Below are positions 10,152 to 21,855 of a stretch of 64,000 nucleotides of DNA, piece by piece; the stretch's first letter is position 1; the number at the start of each line of letters is the position of its first letter. The notes beneath the pieces were generated by a model that worked only from the letters and a program-made list of their open reading frames with translations, did no database searches and was not told where the DNA came from. Position numbers and translations under genes: made by a program. Source of the stretch: Arabidopsis thaliana (taxonomy: Eukaryota; Streptophyta; Magnoliopsida; Brassicales; Brassicaceae); assembly GCF_000001735.4 (NCBI RefSeq), contig NC_003070.9, positions 5,890,001-5,954,000 on the forward strand, in the 5' to 3' direction.

Positions 10152-10886
10152 ATGATAAAGAAGGCTACGCAGGAGGAGGCTGTGGCTGTGACATCGGTCT
10201 TTTGGGACATCAGTATGTGTCTGGTTCTCCCTTGCTTTGATCCTCGTCGGGTCCGTCCGTGTATTAAACGGGTTTTGGAGAATTCTCTTGTCCTCTCAAC
10301 ATCACTGCCGTTGGCGTACTAAAAGACGTCCAGAATGACATCCTGAGATGAGTCTATTCCAGTGGAATCGCTCTTACTAACGTCCCCTAAGGTTGATATC
10401 TTTTCATCCTTATGCCTTTCTACAGTAATTGATATTTTCCTTGATGAATAAAGAGTCTCACGTCTTTAGTTTCTGAAACAGGTTCTATGGACATTTTGGA
10501 TCTTATTTATAGATTTACCGTGAGGATCCCACCTCCAGCTAATATAATGGTCATATCCGATCCGGAACCTGGTCTTTTTGACTTCCTACAAATGATGGGA
10601 TACAACCTTCTGCAGCCGTTTCCATATAATTCTTTTCAAAACTTTCTTCTGGCAGGTGTGTGTTTGTCCTCTATCTCAGTGTTGTAGAAATAACCAGCAA
10701 ATCTGTTGCTGAACTGGCTACTTTTTTTTCCCACAGATTCAAGGGCACTTGAGGAGTAGAAGTGCAGTGAAACGGGTGACTCTGCCTGATGGGTTTGCTC
10801 ACTATGCTGCCGTGATCTTGCTGTCCAACACGAATAGGCTATAAAATTTCACCTCTCATCTCTCAAGTAGAGCACATAAACGGAAG
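10152..10886 (+). pseudogene. Broken NYN-domain (limkain-b1 type) / zinc-finger gene
   Basis: Fragments occur in order in different frames. From ATG 10152 the frame gives VTSVFWDISMCLV then DPRRVRPCIKRVLENS, like the start of plant NYN (putative RNase) domains. It terminates at 10320-10322, while the adjacent frame continues CPLNITAVGVLKDVQNDILR, showing a frameshift. At 10487 the frame DILDLIYRFTVRIPPPANIM then VISDPE resumes the domain. A spaced C-terminal finger follows near 10780-10886 (WVCSLCCRD, then FTSHLSSRAHKRK), interrupted by stops and another shift. Plants have a large family combining these parts, so the identification is by family memory. Frameshifts and stops make a functional protein unlikely, although a short 56-residue N-terminal peptide could still be made. 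It lies between RLP2 and RLP3, next to a mobile element. Confidence 0.72.
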
Positions 10887-11168
10887 GTAATCAAGCATCC
10901 TAGTTACAAGTTGGTGAAATAGTTCTAGACTCCAACTCAACAAACCCACTAGATTCCTTGGTCAGCAAACTCAATCTCCTGTTACGAATTTGGCGCGATA
11001 AAACTTTAGTAGCTGGTTTCTATTTTTAATATTATGTCTGCTGGAAATACAAAGAGATTTGAGGATTTTGATAAAGCCTGCACATTCTATCTAGTAATAC
11101 GCAGCGAGCAGAATCAATCTAAAACCATCACATTTAACCACTGTTTCTTTACAATGTATAGGAAAAAA
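10887..11168. other. Gap between NYN pseudogene and RLP3
   Basis: This short AT-rich stretch follows the zinc-finger relic and includes the 3' flank of RLP3 (minus strand). No further coding or repeat feature was seen. Confidence 0.4.
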
Positions 11169-13439
11169 TTACTTACTAATGAAAGCATCGAGTCTAGCAA
11201 AAAAGCACCAGTAAAAACAGTAGGAAACAAAAAATCCAGTGGCAACTCCGAGAATAAAAATAAACTTCAACTCCTCTTCATCCTCTGTATCCGCTTTATT
11301 TGTGGTTGTAGCAGGCAGCTTTGTTGAAGCCTTGCAGGAAGTCAGCAGTATGCCACCGCACAACAAGGGGTTTCCTTTAAAATTTGCTTGTGGAAAAGTA
11401 TCAAACTGACTTCCTGTGGGTATTGGCCCGTCGAGACTGTTGTTCACCACGTTGAAATAAGACATATAATGGAGGCTTGTTAGCGACCAAGGAATTCTAC
11501 CAGATAAGTGATTGTTGGACAGGTCAAGCCTCTCTAAGCTGGTGAGTTTCGACAACTCATGTGGGATGATGCCAGACAAATAGTTATGAGAAAGCTCGAG
11601 GACATGAAGAACCTTTAACTGGCCAACTTCGATCGGTATACTTCCTTTCAGGTTATTCCTTCTTATGTAGATCCCAGGTGGGAGGCTAAACAGCTGATTG
11701 TATTGCTGATGAGTTGTAACATTATTGGGACTGACAAAAACTGGCAGCTTTAGATAGTTCCTTTCTGTTGCGTCGTAGGCCTTTTGGGACATCAGAGCCT
11801 TTAGTTGGAATAAATCCTTCGGCAGCTCTCCTGAAAGAAGATTTTCTGAGAGATCAATATAGAAAAGGTGGGGAAAAGTTCCCAACCAACCAGGAATTGA
11901 CCCTACAAGCTGGTTGTGGGACAAATCTATGACTGCTAAGCTCTTCAATTTGATTAGCCAAGCTGGTATTTCACCTCTCAGTCCAGATCCACCGCTAGCA
12001 AATATTTGGAGATTAGGGAATCCATCTGAGGAAATCAAGTCTTTGTCGCTTGGAAATGTTTCGTTGTAAAAATTCTTTCCTATGAGGAGAGTGGACAGAT
12101 TCCTGCAGCCCTGCAGAATTCCAAGAGCGCCTGTAATGTTCATCAGTTTATTGTCTGAAAGAGACAAGATCGATAGAGATTCAAGTTCCAGTACGTGAGG
12201 AGATATCTGTCCTGTTAACTTATTGCTTGCAAATCTCATCGCTGATAGAGATTTGCAGGAGTGAACCCTCCAAGGGAAATCACCGCTGAAGCTATTGTTT
12301 CCGAGATCTAGAATGCTAAGGCTCTGAAAGCGGGAAAAGTCAAGCTCTGATAAGGTTCCTTCCAGCCGATTAAGCCTCAGATTCAACTTGACGAGATTAG
12401 TACAATTTGCAAGAGAAGGCGGGACTGTACCAGTGATGTTATTGATATGGAGTTGGAGGCTTTGCAGGCGAGAGAGCTGACCTATGTCCATTGGTATTTC
12501 TCCTCCAAGGTGATTGGAGTACAGCTCGAGCGATTTTAGTTTTGTGAGGTGGGTGATGTCATCATTGATCTTTCCAGAAAGATGATTGACGGGTAGAAAG
12601 AGTTGCTCGAGCTCCGAAAGATTGTATATGTCACTTGGGATTTCACCAGAGATATTGTTGAAGCCTGCTTGTAGAACACTTAGCTTCAAACATCTCCCTA
12701 GTCCTTGCGGAATATTACCGGTAAAATCATTGTAGGAGAAATCCAGTTTGCTGAGCTGCGGTGAACTCTTGCACATAAACGAAGGGATTGAGCCTGTGAA
12801 GCTGTTCTTGCTGACATTGAAACTGATTAAATCGAAAGTTCCTTGCATAAAAATAGAACTAGGGAGGATTTCGCCTTGGAGAAAATTGCTTGACAGATCA
12901 ACTATCCGAATTGGGAAACATCTGTTGCTTCCATTTCTAAATGTTTGTTCAACTGGCAACTCACCATCGAGGCTGTTGTAACTAAGATCAAGAACTTTGA
13001 GCTGATCAAGGGCTGAGAGAAAGCCAGATGGGAGATGACCGGAGAGACGGTTATGAGAAAGATTGAGTTGAGAGAGATGGTGGAGACGCAGAACAGACAA
13101 AGGGAGTTTACCATATAGTGCTCTAAAGGGCAATGAGATTGCAGTGATGTGGCTATCCGGGGAATCATCGCAGGTTATTCCTTCCCATGAGCAACAATCA
13201 ATGGATGGGTTCCAATTCAGAGGAGAAACAGAAGAAGAAACGTTTCCAGAGAACCACAGTAGGGATTCTCGATCTTGCGAGTTGCAGAGAGCCTCTGAAA
13301 CTGCAATAGAAAGGACACTGATGAAAAGAACACACTGAAGGAGTATGCCAATCATGTGAAAACTCAGAGCTTGTATTGGTCTTGTGGTTGATGAAGTTCT
13401 CACAAAACCTTTGGCTTTGAATCTCCCCTCATTAGTCAT
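11169..13439 (-). CDS. RLP3: Receptor-like protein RLP3 / RFO2
   Basis: A single exon encodes 756 residues from the Met at 13439. The open frame extends 31 codons upstream, but MTNEGRFKAKGFV aligns with the RLP2 start, so this Met is preferred. Order of parts: a basic leader of about 28 residues, a hydrophobic signal segment, an LRR cap (SIDCCSWEGITCD), about 20 LRRs with an island before YIRRNNLKGSIP, and a C-terminal cap (NPLLCGG). Unlike RLP2 it then has an acidic juxtamembrane block (TEDEEELK), followed by a transmembrane helix and a short tail ending FARLDAFISK. RFO2/RLP3 is known for quantitative resistance to Fusarium oxysporum in Arabidopsis, and its ectodomain is related to the PSY1 peptide receptor. 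With no kinase domain it presumably signals through partner kinases. No disabling lesion is seen, so this looks like a functional allele. Confidence 0.93.
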   Translation of the reverse strand: MTNEGRFKAKGFVRTSSTTRPIQALSFHMIGILLQCVLFISVLSIAVSEALCNSQDRESLLWFSGNVSSSVSPLNWNPSIDCCSWEGITCDDSPDSHITAISLPFRALYGKLPLSVLRLHHLSQLNLSHNRLSGHLPSGFLSALDQLKVLDLSYNSLDGELPVEQTFRNGSNRCFPIRIVDLSSNFLQGEILPSSIFMQGTFDLISFNVSKNSFTGSIPSFMCKSSPQLSKLDFSYNDFTGNIPQGLGRCLKLSVLQAGFNNISGEIPSDIYNLSELEQLFLPVNHLSGKINDDITHLTKLKSLELYSNHLGGEIPMDIGQLSRLQSLQLHINNITGTVPPSLANCTNLVKLNLRLNRLEGTLSELDFSRFQSLSILDLGNNSFSGDFPWRVHSCKSLSAMRFASNKLTGQISPHVLELESLSILSLSDNKLMNITGALGILQGCRNLSTLLIGKNFYNETFPSDKDLISSDGFPNLQIFASGGSGLRGEIPAWLIKLKSLAVIDLSHNQLVGSIPGWLGTFPHLFYIDLSENLLSGELPKDLFQLKALMSQKAYDATERNYLKLPVFVSPNNVTTHQQYNQLFSLPPGIYIRRNNLKGSIPIEVGQLKVLHVLELSHNYLSGIIPHELSKLTSLERLDLSNNHLSGRIPWSLTSLHYMSYFNVVNNSLDGPIPTGSQFDTFPQANFKGNPLLCGGILLTSCKASTKLPATTTNKADTEDEEELKFIFILGVATGFFVSYCFYWCFFARLDAFISK

Positions 13440-14057
13440 GGTGAGAACAAGAACAAGACGAGAAACAGACAAAGAAGATGAAAAAACTTGTTGGCCAGTG
13501 TTGACTAAGGGGGAATAGCCCAGACATAACAAAATTAGACTTGTCGTACATCTTTAATATTTTTTTTATCTGTTTCTTTGTCCTGACGCTTTCATTATTC
13601 CTGTGATCAATTTTCTCATACCATTGGTCCATCGTTAATCCTTTCTCAATTTCATTTTCTACGTAACATGAGAGGAGACCAAGTCCTATGAGAACAGTTG
13701 ACGTAACAGTGGTTGTTAAGTTAAGTTAAAAAGAGGAAGCTAGTGAGAGTGACCGTTAGGTAGAGAAGTGAGATCTTTAACCACTCTTCTTTCTCTCTCT
13801 CTCTGCTTTTTTCGTCGTCTTTCACATCTACTGTTCGCAAACTCTCTTATGCTTCCAATAATGGTGATACCAATTGAGACTTGCAGGAGAATCTCCTCTT
13901 CTCCACACTCTATCAACTGGTCAGCCATGGAATGGTCGTTTCAGTTTCAATATTCCTGGATTCTTTTTAAGGATTCCTGTTTCTCTTCTGTTCCTGGTAT
14001 ATTCTTAACGACGAAATTAGTATCGGATCCTGGTAATACATTTTGAAGCTTTTAAGT
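13440..14057. promoter_or_regulatory. Divergent intergenic region: RLP3 and AHA10 promoters
   Basis: This 618-base spacer carries the 5' flanks of RLP3 (leftward) and AHA10 (rightward). A MYB-type site cluster (ccgttaggtag) lies at 13753-13763; its reverse strand reads ACCTAAC, an AC-element-type MYB target. A pyrimidine-rich leader (ctctct repeats, 13787-13805) follows, in keeping with a transcription start nearby. An upstream open frame with an ATG at 13849 ends at 14046, 12 bases before the AHA10 ATG, unless it is removed by a leader intron. Site functions are inferred from motif alone. Confidence 0.4.
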
Positions 14058-17000
14058 ATGGCCGAGGATTTGGACAAGCCATTGCTGGATCCTGATACTT
14101 TCAACAGAAAAGGAATTGATTTGGTAAATGTTCCTTTTAACTGTATACTCTTATTAGTACTTGAATTCTTAGTGGCAAAAAAGGGTTTTGACCCTTCTTG
14201 AGCTTGACAGGGTATATTGCCGTTGGAGGAGGTTTTTGAATACCTAAGAACATCGCCTCAAGGGCTTTTATCTGGAGATGCTGAAGAGAGATTGAAGATA
14301 TTTGGTCCTAACAGACTTGAAGAGAAACAGGTAATAAACATGACATTCTTCTTAGTGTTCCTGCCAATTGTCTCTATTATCTTGTGCTAACCGCCATTTA
14401 AAACAACAATGATACAGGAGAACAGATTTGTGAAATTCTTAGGTTTTATGTGGAATCCCTTGTCATGGGTTATGGAAGCTGCTGCATTGATGGCCATTGC
14501 CCTCGCTAATAGTCAAGTAAGACAACCACAGTTTTGCTACCATTTTCCATCCATGAGTGTTTATGAAAAAGCACCTTGAAACTCATGGTGAAAATGGTAT
14601 TACAGAGTCTAGGTCCTGACTGGGAAGACTTTACTGGAATCGTTTGCCTTTTGCTGATCAACGCAACAATCAGCTTCTTTGAAGAAAACAATGCTGGGAA
14701 TGCTGCTGCAGCTCTTATGGCTCGCTTGGCTTTAAAAACAAGAGTATGGCTCTTAACCTTCCTATGAGCCGAAACGGCAAAGTTAGCTGCACTTTAATTT
14801 CTATATTACCTTAAATTTGATTTAGATCCACTCTTATAGGTTCTTAGAGATGGACAGTGGCAAGAACAAGATGCTTCTATCTTGGTACCTGGTGATATAA
14901 TTAGCATTAAGCTTGGGGATATCATTCCTGCAGATGCTCGCCTTCTTGAAGGAGACCCCTTGAAGATTGATCAGGTACGTCCAGAATATCTAGTCTCTAT
15001 TCTTTTAGTGTGTACTATGTAAAGACTTTCTCTGACAGAATAGTTAAAACATTTATTCCTGCAGTCAGTGCTGACCGGAGAATCACTACCTGTGACCAAG
15101 AAGAAGGGTGAACAGGTCTTTTCTGGCTCTACTTGTAAACAAGGTGAAATAGAAGCTGTTGTGATAGCAACTGGATCGACCACCTTCTTTGGAAAAACAG
15201 CACGCTTGGTGGACAGTACAGATGTAACTGGACATTTTCAGCAGGTTTTCCTTCTTTCTTTCCCTTTTGGTTGGATAGAACCTGATTAGTGAACTTGGAA
15301 TCTGGAAAAACCGAATGTAGTCTTTGACATGTTTTCTTCTAGGTTCTTACATCGATTGGAAACTTCTGCATTTGCTCCATTGCTGTTGGAATGGTTCTTG
15401 AAATCATTATCATGTTCCCTGTACAACATCGCTCTTACAGAATTGGGATCAATAATCTTCTTGTACTACTGATTGGAGGGATACCCATTGCCATGCCCAC
15501 TGTACTATCTGTAACGCTTGCCATTGGATCTCATCGACTTTCACAACAGGTACATCCCACTTTAAGCTGCTGAATGCAAAAGGAAGTCCTTTGTTTGTTA
15601 TTCTTTAAAACAGTTTGTTAGCAATAATCTGTTTCTTCATGTTCTCTAAGGGTGCCATTACGAAAAGAATGACCGCAATAGAGGAAATGGCTGGGATGGA
15701 TGTACTCTGCTGTGATAAAACTGGAACCCTTACTTTGAACAGTCTTACCGTTGATAAAAATCTTATTGAGGTACCAATACTACAGATGCGACTTGAATTT
15801 CATCAAACAATACTGTTAAGAACAGTTGCCTCCTTCTTCATCGTCTTGTTCTCTATTGTTGGTGTTTAAATGTACAAATCCTTCTGCACAGGTATTCGTT
15901 GACTACATGGACAAGGATACAATTTTGTTGCTTGCAGGCCGAGCTTCACGACTAGAAAATCAGGATGCTATAGATGCAGCCATTGTTAGCATGCTTGCAG
16001 ATCCCAGAGAGGTAGAGATGTTTCTCTAACATGAACTCTCTTTTATAAGACTATCACCTTCTTAGAAGTTTTTCTCATACAAAGGTTGTTTATCTGTAGG
16101 CACGTGCAAACATTAGAGAAATCCATTTCTTACCATTCAATCCTGTGGACAAACGTACTGCAATAACGTATATTGATTCCGATGGAAAATGGTATCGTGC
16201 TACCAAAGGTGCTCCTGAACAGGTATGTATTCTTAGCACTACCAAACTGACTCTAGTTGTAAAAATTTAGTGAATTTTTTTGTACTGTTTCCATGAAAGA
16301 AATACCATCACTAATACAACTGCACTATATTATAGGTTCTAAACTTGTGTCAGCAGAAAAATGAGATTGCGCAAAGAGTTTATGCCATCATTGATAGATT
16401 TGCAGAAAAAGGTTTGAGGTCTCTTGCGGTTGCTTATCAGGTAACATCATTGTCCTCTCCCTTTCTCTCTTGAGCTGGTTTTATCATAAGTGTACTTTTG
16501 AAGAAGAACGTTATGATGACATTAATTACTCCAATTCATTGCATCATTTAAATAATTGTTTCTAGGAAATTCCAGAGAAAAGCAACAACAGTCCTGGAGG
16601 ACCATGGAGGTTCTGTGGTCTGTTGCCACTGTTTGATCCCCCAAGGCATGATAGCGGTGAAACCATCCTTAGAGCTCTTAGCCTGGGAGTTTGCGTTAAG
16701 ATGATCACTGGTAAATCTTAACCTTTAGCTTGGTAGGCTTGGCCCGACAGAGAAACACATATACCCTTGTGAGTAAACGGTAAAACTCTGGGAAAATGAA
16801 TGATAAGTTTGGAACCACATGTAGGTGATCAATTGGCGATTGCAAAGGAGACAGGCAGACGTCTTGGAATGGGAACCAACATGTATCCTTCTTCCTCTTT
16901 GTTAGGCCACAACAATGATGAGCATGAAGCCATTCCAGTGGATGAGCTAATTGAAATGGCAGATGGATTTGCTGGAGTTTTCCCTGGTCATATTCTAACA

Positions 17001-18898
17001 CAACCTTAGTACCTACGAAATTTAAGATTTGCTCTCATTTCTAATCCCAAATTTTTTTTGTCTCTCATGTTACAGAACATAAGTATGAGATTGTAAAGAT
17101 TTTACAAGAAATGAAGCATGTGGTTGGAATGACCGGAGATGGTGTGAATGATGCTCCTGCTCTCAAAAAAGCTGACATCGGAATAGCTGTCGCAGATGCA
17201 ACAGATGCTGCAAGAAGTTCTGCTGACATAGTACTAACTGATCCCGGCTTAAGTGTAATTATCAGTGCTGTCTTGACCAGCAGAGCCATTTTCCAGCGGA
17301 TGAGGAACTATACAGTAAGTACTAAAGTTATAGTTATACTACTATCATCTGATCCCTGATAGCTAAAGAAATGAAAAATCATATAATATAGGATATGGAT
17401 TTCAAGTAGCCTGATGACATTCTCAACTAGCTTATGTTTTTCTCTGAATTACCGACTAATCAGTACGAATCTGCAGGTATATGCAGTCTCTATCACCATA
17501 CGCATAGTGGTAAGGAGCTTCATGATACATGATCTAACTCATGTTAGTTAAGTTACATCAACTTACTTGAACTTTCTCTTCTTGACATTGTTTCATGCAG
17601 CTTGGTTTTACACTTTTAGCGTTGATATGGGAATACGACTTCCCACCTTTCATGGTTCTGATAATCGCAATACTCAATGACGGTAATCTCTTAATCAATA
17701 GCTTCATATTGATGTAACCTAATTTTTATCACTTTCAAACGCTATGTTTATCTCCTACGCATCAGGGACTATCATGACTATTTCTAAAGATCGAGTTAGG
17801 CCATCTCCTACACCCGAGAGTTGGAAGCTCAACCAGATATTTGCGACAGGAATTGTCATTGGAACATATCTAGCATTGGTCACCGTCCTGTTTTACTGGA
17901 TCATTGTTTCTACCACCTTCTTCGAGGTATCTTCCTATCACTCAAAGTAAGTTAGATTTTGCTTACCGAGAAGAATGCATACCGGTGACCAATCTTTAAT
18001 GGCTGCAGAAACACTTCCATGTAAAATCAATTGCCAACAACAGTGAACAAGTGTCATCCGCGATGTATCTCCAAGTGAGCATCATCAGTCAGGCACTCAT
18101 ATTTGTAACACGTAGTCGAGGCTGGTCATTTTTTGAACGTCCCGGGACTCTCCTGATTTTTGCCTTCATTCTTGCTCAACTTGTACGAATTCCCCATACT
18201 TCGCATTTTTTCCATCACAGAATGCTATATAGCACACATAGGTCGTGATATTGACTTGTCCATTTCATGTACACAGGCGGCTACATTAATTGCTGTGTAT
18301 GCCAACATCAGCTTTGCTAAAATCACCGGCATTGGATGGAGATGGGCAGGTGTTATATGGTTATACAGTCTGATATTTTACATACCTCTAGATGTTATAA
18401 AGTTTGTCTTTCACTACGCATTGAGTGGAGAAGCTTGGAATCTCGTATTGGACCGTAAGGTTGGTACATGTCCTGTGTCTCTTGTCCTCTGCTTGTTAGT
18501 CAGTCTCACACTTAAACTATGCATTTTCTTGAAGATGAGACCGTTGGTTTGTCTTGCAGACAGCTTTTACTTACAAGAAAGATTATGGGAAAGATGATGG
18601 ATCGCCCAATGTAACCATCTCTCAGAGAAGTCGTTCCGCAGAAGAACTCAGAGGAAGCCGTTCTCGCGCTTCTTGGATCGCTGAACAAACCAGGAGGCGT
18701 GCAGAAATCGCCAGGTTCTCTTTTTATCTATACCCCGTTTTGGGTATTCTCTTCCATTTTCACATACTACCAAAATAACTATATTGTTTTTCATTTGGTA
18801 GGCTTCTAGAGGTTCATTCAGTGTCAAGGCATTTAGAATCTGTGATCAAACTCAAACAAATTGACCAAAGGATGATCCGTGCAGCTCATACTGTCTAA
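14058..18898 (+). CDS. AHA10: P3A-type H+-ATPase AHA10 (TT13)
   Basis: There are 21 coding exons, from 14058-14123 to 18802-18898, all with GT-AG junctions in frame, giving 947 residues. P-type ATPase landmarks are present: TGES (190-193) in the actuator domain, the phosphorylated aspartate D337 in [15 protein letters not shown] in the nucleotide-binding domain, and [20 protein letters not shown] at the hinge. The exon ending TIRIV leads into the later transmembrane helices. The C-terminal regulatory region includes GRxxSWxxE-like SRASWIAEQ and ends RAAHTV. It keeps the penultimate threonine of the 14-3-3 site but has His where most plasma-membrane pumps have Tyr. In Arabidopsis this isoform acts in seed-coat endothelium, acidifying the vacuole for proanthocyanidin accumulation (transparent testa 13). 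It is convergent with the O-fucosyltransferase gene downstream. Confidence 0.96.
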
Positions 18899-19442
18899 AA
18901 CACTCTCTTAGTTTTTCCCTATCTCAAAATTTACATAAAGAGGAATCGAACAATGTTGTGTTCCTCAGAGAAGTAAAAACAATATTTAGAGCATTCATAT
19001 GATCTGTAGTCTGTAATGTAGTCTTGTTTTCCGGTGACAGCAGAAATTTCACCTGATATGCTCTGCTGAGATCAATTGTAGGCCATATATGTCGGTGTTT
19101 CACTGAACCTGTGATCATTGTTCATCACTTTGGTTAAATTGAAAAATCACCACTTTTATTTCCTGTGTAATCGAATATTTACTCTCTTGTTTTCAATTAT
19201 TACTAATTTAGTCCACATTCCGTGTTGAATAAATCTTGGTTTATAATTACTTGTTTCAAAAGCAATCAAGCTGTTCTTATAGAACACAAAATTCTCAAGC
19301 AAATAAACTATATTTCACCGACAAAATTCACAAAACCGTCGGAAAAGAATCAAACGAATTTGACATTAAACCACCTACTATAATACAGGTAAAGAAGAAG
19401 AACCATGGAAACAGAGGAAAATTAACGAATGTGTTTACTTGT
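18899..19442. other. Convergent 3' flanks of AHA10 and the O-fucosyltransferase gene
   Basis: A 544-base spacer lies between the AHA10 stop on the plus strand and the stop of the minus-strand gene. It should hold both 3' UTRs. It is AT rich, and no coding feature is supported. Confidence 0.4.
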
Positions 19443-21624
19443 TTATTCATTTTCAGCTATGAAGTTTGGTTCTTCGCCTCGACAGAGATACTCATCGCAC
19501 ATAGATGAAGTTCCCCAGTCTTTTCTTAGCCGCAAGATATCCTCTGTAAAAGTAGAACCCGATGCTCCGATGAATACACTGGACATTGCACATATAGTCT
19601 TATCCAACATAGCATACACCTAACCATTCCAAAAACCAAAGCATAAGCAAGTGAATGTCTCGTCAAAGAATATCTACGAATTTTTCTCAGACCAAAGAAT
19701 GTTACTAGATCATAGCCATTAGAATTGATTTCTGTTCAATACCACATTAGAGATACGGTTCAAGTAGAGAACAAGATCTTTGGCCCATAAACAAAGCAAT
19801 AAGTGCGTTACCTGAGAGTCATCTTCTATACCATGTCTATACAACAACGAGTCCCACTTTTCTGCAGAGTTTTGAGGTGGACGTTTGACAAGGGGAACGA
19901 CTTTTCCATCAACGACTACTAGTGACTGAAGAAGACCGGTTTCGCTTTCTGCAGCATCTGTTGAAAGGTAGATGACTGGAGCATTGGCCCTTTCCACCAT
20001 CCGACTGATGCAGTCTGCAGCTTGTGGTATGGGATAAAAACAACTTGGCGATTTTGCATTGCTGGCCAGAAATCATTTCATTAGACAGAGCCAGCTATAA
20101 ATGAGACACAGTTTGTCAAAATCCAATCCTAGTCCCTATATCAATCAGCACAGTATTCAATTGTTACACAGAAGTGCCTAAGTAAAGCAAATGACAAACT
20201 TCTGGATGGAGATATGTACTAATTAACAAACCAGGTGGAAAGGTGTTCTGGTATCCCAATCAATTGAGTGTGAGCTACACTATCAAGATACATAATGGCA
20301 ACAATGGCAAGGTTCTGTAGCCTAAAAAGGGAGTGATGGCAACAAAAAAAACTCACCAGAACTTAAGGAACCCATGCCTACGGAGATGAAGCGAGATGAA
20401 ATTCTTTCCTAAGAATGTCTGGATGAATCGTTGTGCCGTCACCAAAATGAGCCTACTGGGTTCGATCAGTGTTTTACATTTATGGTTGATGGGTCCACCA
20501 GGCTGCATCACCAAATCTTGCTCCATATCAGCATAGAAGACATCCCCTATGGCGATCACACCATCATCGGACTTAAACTTTTCCACTACCTCTTGAGAAG
20601 TCCGCTTAGTTGGCTTCTTTATATCTTCACTCCAAGGAGCCTCAAGCTTCCCACCAATGGAAACCCCCAATCCCTTGAGCTTCTTGATATGATCCTCATC
20701 AACATAACAAGGCTGTGGCGACGAGACGTAACAGATGAATCTGTCAATGTGAGCATTGTTCTTCTTATCAATCTCCTTGAACTGATCAAAAGAAATGACA
20801 ACAGTTCTTCCCAAGCACGTGTTAATCCGCTCTATATCAATCACTTTATCATACTGGTAATCAAACTTAGAGCTTGGAATCACAAGAACTCGATCCAGTA
20901 GCGCAGCAAAGAACATATGTTTCTCTAAACAAATCAAGTGGTTACTCATTTGACCTGAGAGACAGATAGCAAATAGGAACTTATCTGGTCTCGGCTTCCA
21001 TTCGATCGTTTTCCGGTCCAACAACTTCTGATCTACCTTTCTACATATATCAGCGTTATAAGAACCAGTGAAACTATCTGAACCAGAAGCAGTGATAGAG
21101 TAATTCCCAGTCCTGTGTGGTGAAAGAAGCACTTCTTCGATTTCCTTATTCACTGAAATCTGCTTCAGTAGAGCAGCTTTCACATTGTCTATTACTACAG
21201 AAGAACTAATTGCATTCGAAGAATTGAAATTCGTACGGTTCAACAGAGAGACTAGCGCTAGCTGTTGCTGCCTAAGAAGATTCAGAGCTTGGAGCTCAGA
21301 TTCCTTGACACGGCTTGACATTGGATCAAGCTTAAAGCTCGAGAAGAATGTACGAGTATCAGTAAATAAGAACAGAAGTCCGACGAATAAAGTTAGAGAG
21401 ACGGCAGCAACGACGTAACGCTTGTTAACTGAGATTTTCCAACGATTCCGAGCTCGCGACAAGATTTCATCGATCTGTAACGCCGATCTCGGACTCCTGC
21501 CACCGCCGTTAGCCATATTTACGGTCCTGGCGTCAGGGCGTAGATTGAGATCGTTGTCTCTGGTGTCGTTTTGTGGGATTAAATTGCGGTGGTCCTCTTC
21601 TTCGTCCGACGAGTTGCGCACCAT
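19443..21624 (-). CDS. O-fucosyltransferase family protein (GT-B-like, type II membrane)
   Basis: The exons on the minus strand are 21624-20357, 20061-19812 and 19619-19443, giving 564 residues. The start is MVRNSSDEEEDH; an in-frame Met 16 codons upstream (21672) is possible but has a weaker context. A hydrophilic acidic N-terminus precedes a single signal anchor at about 70-88 (RYVVAAVSLTLFVGLLFLF), giving a type II topology typical of Golgi glycosyltransferases. Luminal signatures of plant O-FucT-like proteins follow: LFAICLSGQMSNHLICLEKH, then LHLRRHGFLKFC and, near the C-terminus, FIGASGSTFTEDILRLR. The acceptor substrate is not known to me. A Mutator-like element starts about 100 bases upstream of the ATG, so the native promoter is displaced. 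It corresponds to the At1g17270-type gene. Confidence 0.9.
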
Positions 21625-21714
21625 CGCCGAGCTGGTAATCAATGGGAGATTCTTCTCAGAGTCAAATCTCAAAATTCAAAAACTCGAAATTCGATAGAAA
21701 ATGCGAATAAACAG

Positions 21715-21724
21715 ATTAAATTAT
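21715..21724. repeat. Left target-site duplication of the Mutator-like element
   Basis: ATTAAATTAT here matches ACTAAATTAT at 26536-26545 in nine of ten bases. These two copies directly flank the inverted repeats and fit the 9-11 base duplications of Mutator-like elements. Confidence 0.8.
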
Positions 21725-21855
21725 GAGAAAACTGTTATTTAATACCTCAACTTACAAAGAATGGCCAAATTAACCGTGAACTCGTGAAATGGCCGTTTTA
21801 ACTCTCAACAAAAAGTTGACTTCTGTTTTAACATTCAAGTTTGCGTTGACTCGGC
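21725..21855 (+). repeat. MULE left terminal inverted repeat
   Basis: It begins GAGAAAACTGTTATTTAAT. It pairs with the reverse complement of 26405-26535, which begins GGGAAAAATGTTATTTAAT, at about 96% identity over 131 bases. It lies about 100 bases upstream of the O-fucosyltransferase ATG. Confidence 0.9.
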
